From Longimicrobium sp. (GTDB lineage: Bacteria; Gemmatimonadota; Gemmatimonadetes; Longimicrobiales; Longimicrobiaceae), in contig NZ_DATIND010000047.1 of the NCBI RefSeq assembly GCF_035474595.1, positions 1 to 64,000 of the forward strand: a stretch of DNA of 64,000 nucleotides, written 5' to 3'. The number at the start of each line of letters is the position of its first letter. Within the stretch, counting starts at the first letter, position 1. Under the pieces are notes generated by a model, which saw only the letters and a program-made list of their open reading frames with translations, was not told where the DNA came from and did no database searches. Shown here in pieces: positions 63,394-64,000 of the stretch. A program made the translations under genes and the position numbers.

Positions 63394-63516
63394 GCTGCCG
63401 CGGCTATAGATCCTTCGGCCTGCAACCTACCGTGCAGCCGCTGATGACAGTGTGGTCGGCCTCAGGATGACGTCAGGCGGGGCGGCGCGGAAGTACAGAC
63501 TCATTTTCCGGATCTG
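63394..63516 (-). repeat. Intergenic element G, right copy (inverted)
   Basis: Reverse complement of 62677-62798. The two copies bracket the antitoxin-like gene and one element C. Confidence 0.85.
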
Positions 63517-63782
63517 ATATTCCCCGCGCCCTGCATCCGCCGTGTCCCCGCCCGGAACAGGGTGTAGCGGGGCGGGACAGGTCCGGAGGTTATTTCGGAA
63601 CATACGATTCTAGCAGTCTCCTCCCAAGTCCCCCTGCTGCATCGAGTTGAGCTTCTTCGGCCGCACCCCGTGGGTGCGGTCCCGGTCGTGCTTTCTCCCG
63701 TGCCGCGAACCACCCGCGAGCCGGACCCGCGCCGCCCACCCGGGCGCGGCCTCCCGGCTCGCTCGCGACTCCCGGAGGAAAG

Positions 63783-64000
63783 ATGCGGTACCCGCAGTAC
63801 CTGGCAGCAGCGCCGCTGGCCTTCCTGGCGGCGTGCGGCGGCGGCGGCGCGGCCACCACCACCGCCCCCGAGCCCCCCGCCAGCACCTTCGCCTCGCTCG
63901 CGCTGACCCCCACCAGCGGCACCGTGGAAGTGGGGCGCACCTTCGTGCTCACCCCGCAGGCGCGCGACGGCATCGGCAACGAGATGGCCGGCGCCCCGGC
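63783..64000 (+). CDS. Lipoprotein with Ig-like domain, cut by window end
   Basis: The first 72 codons are inside the window. The N-terminal lipobox is FLAAC (MRYPQYLAAAPLAFLAAC), then a Gly/Ala/Thr linker. The start of a bacterial Ig-like (Big2-type) domain reads SLALTPTSGTVEVGRTFVLTPQARDGIGN. GGAGGAAAG precedes the ATG. Such proteins are usually surface-exposed and adhesive, but the rest is not visible. Confidence 0.75.
   Translation, partial: MRYPQYLAAAPLAFLAACGGGGAATTTAPEPPASTFASLALTPTSGTVEVGRTFVLTPQARDGIGNEMAGAP

Overview
This is a 64-kb stretch of very GC-rich chromosome from a diderm (outer-membrane) bacterium. Outer-membrane signs are two TonB-type energy transducers, an Omp85/BamA-type barrel, a TolC-type channel and several lipoproteins. 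A bacillithiol-type thioredoxin-like protein (YtxJ), a large NAD-glutamate dehydrogenase and arrays of heptamer/octamer intergenic repeats fit a Gemmatimonadota (Longimicrobium-like) organism best, but that assignment is inference. No intact rRNA, tRNA or CRISPR array is present. A group II intron 3' end lies at the left edge, and one low-GC island sits at about 25.2-26.3 kb.

Layout. 1-138: group II intron tail. 167-5046: drug-efflux operon on the minus strand (tetR, tolC-like, hlyD/emrA-like, emrB-like), with a promoter and palindromic operator at 5005-5046. 5.3-8.9 kb: RDD membrane protein, then a tandemly duplicated two-gene cassette of unknown function. 8.9-14.2 kb: two-gene ABC exporter, polysaccharide deacetylase and glutamine-dependent NAD synthetase, all on the minus strand; NAD synthetase is divergent from a Ser/Thr kinase across paired palindromes. 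16.3-25.2 kb: M20 peptidase, an AAA/DUF4143 gene bracketed by repeats, sugar-phosphate mutarotase-like protein, YtxJ, class V aminotransferase, and a DNA exonuclease plus ATP-dependent ligase pair. 25.2-26.3 kb: low-GC island with a tmRNA-like 3' end and a winged-helix protein. 26.3-37.7 kb: DUF5995 protein, 1,626-aa glutamate dehydrogenase, M23 peptidase, lytic transglycosylase, response regulator, small secreted protein. 37.7-41.5 kb: biotin genes bioF, bioA, bioD. 41.6-52.7 kb: unusual receiver domain, pyridoxamine-phosphate-oxidase-like protein, EamA transporter, two tandem tonB genes, alpha/beta hydrolase, ung, hypotheticals, AI-2E-family permease, NTF2-like protein and MOSC protein.

The most interesting stretch is 53.1-62.6 kb, five genes on the plus strand: DUF4956 membrane protein, calcineurin-like phosphoesterase lipoprotein, an outer-membrane barrel with a kinase-like N-terminal region, a three-domain CYTH / Nudix-like / polyphosphate kinase 1 protein, and a secreted lipoprotein. 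I read this as a candidate envelope phosphate or polyphosphate system. It resembles the known VTC-DUF4956-CotH association, with the polymerase replaced by a fused PPK1 and the kinase-like part moved onto an outer-membrane barrel.

Intergenic DNA is unusually structured. At least five repeat families recur: REP-like double hairpins (A), a CTCTCCCG-type hairpin (B and its relative B2), long imperfect hairpins (C), heptamer/octamer arrays (D/E/F) and a 120-bp element (G). The arrays often form inverted pairs around the hairpin elements, and in two places repeats bracket a single gene symmetrically. Many convergent gene pairs are separated by strong perfect hairpins that probably serve as bidirectional terminators.
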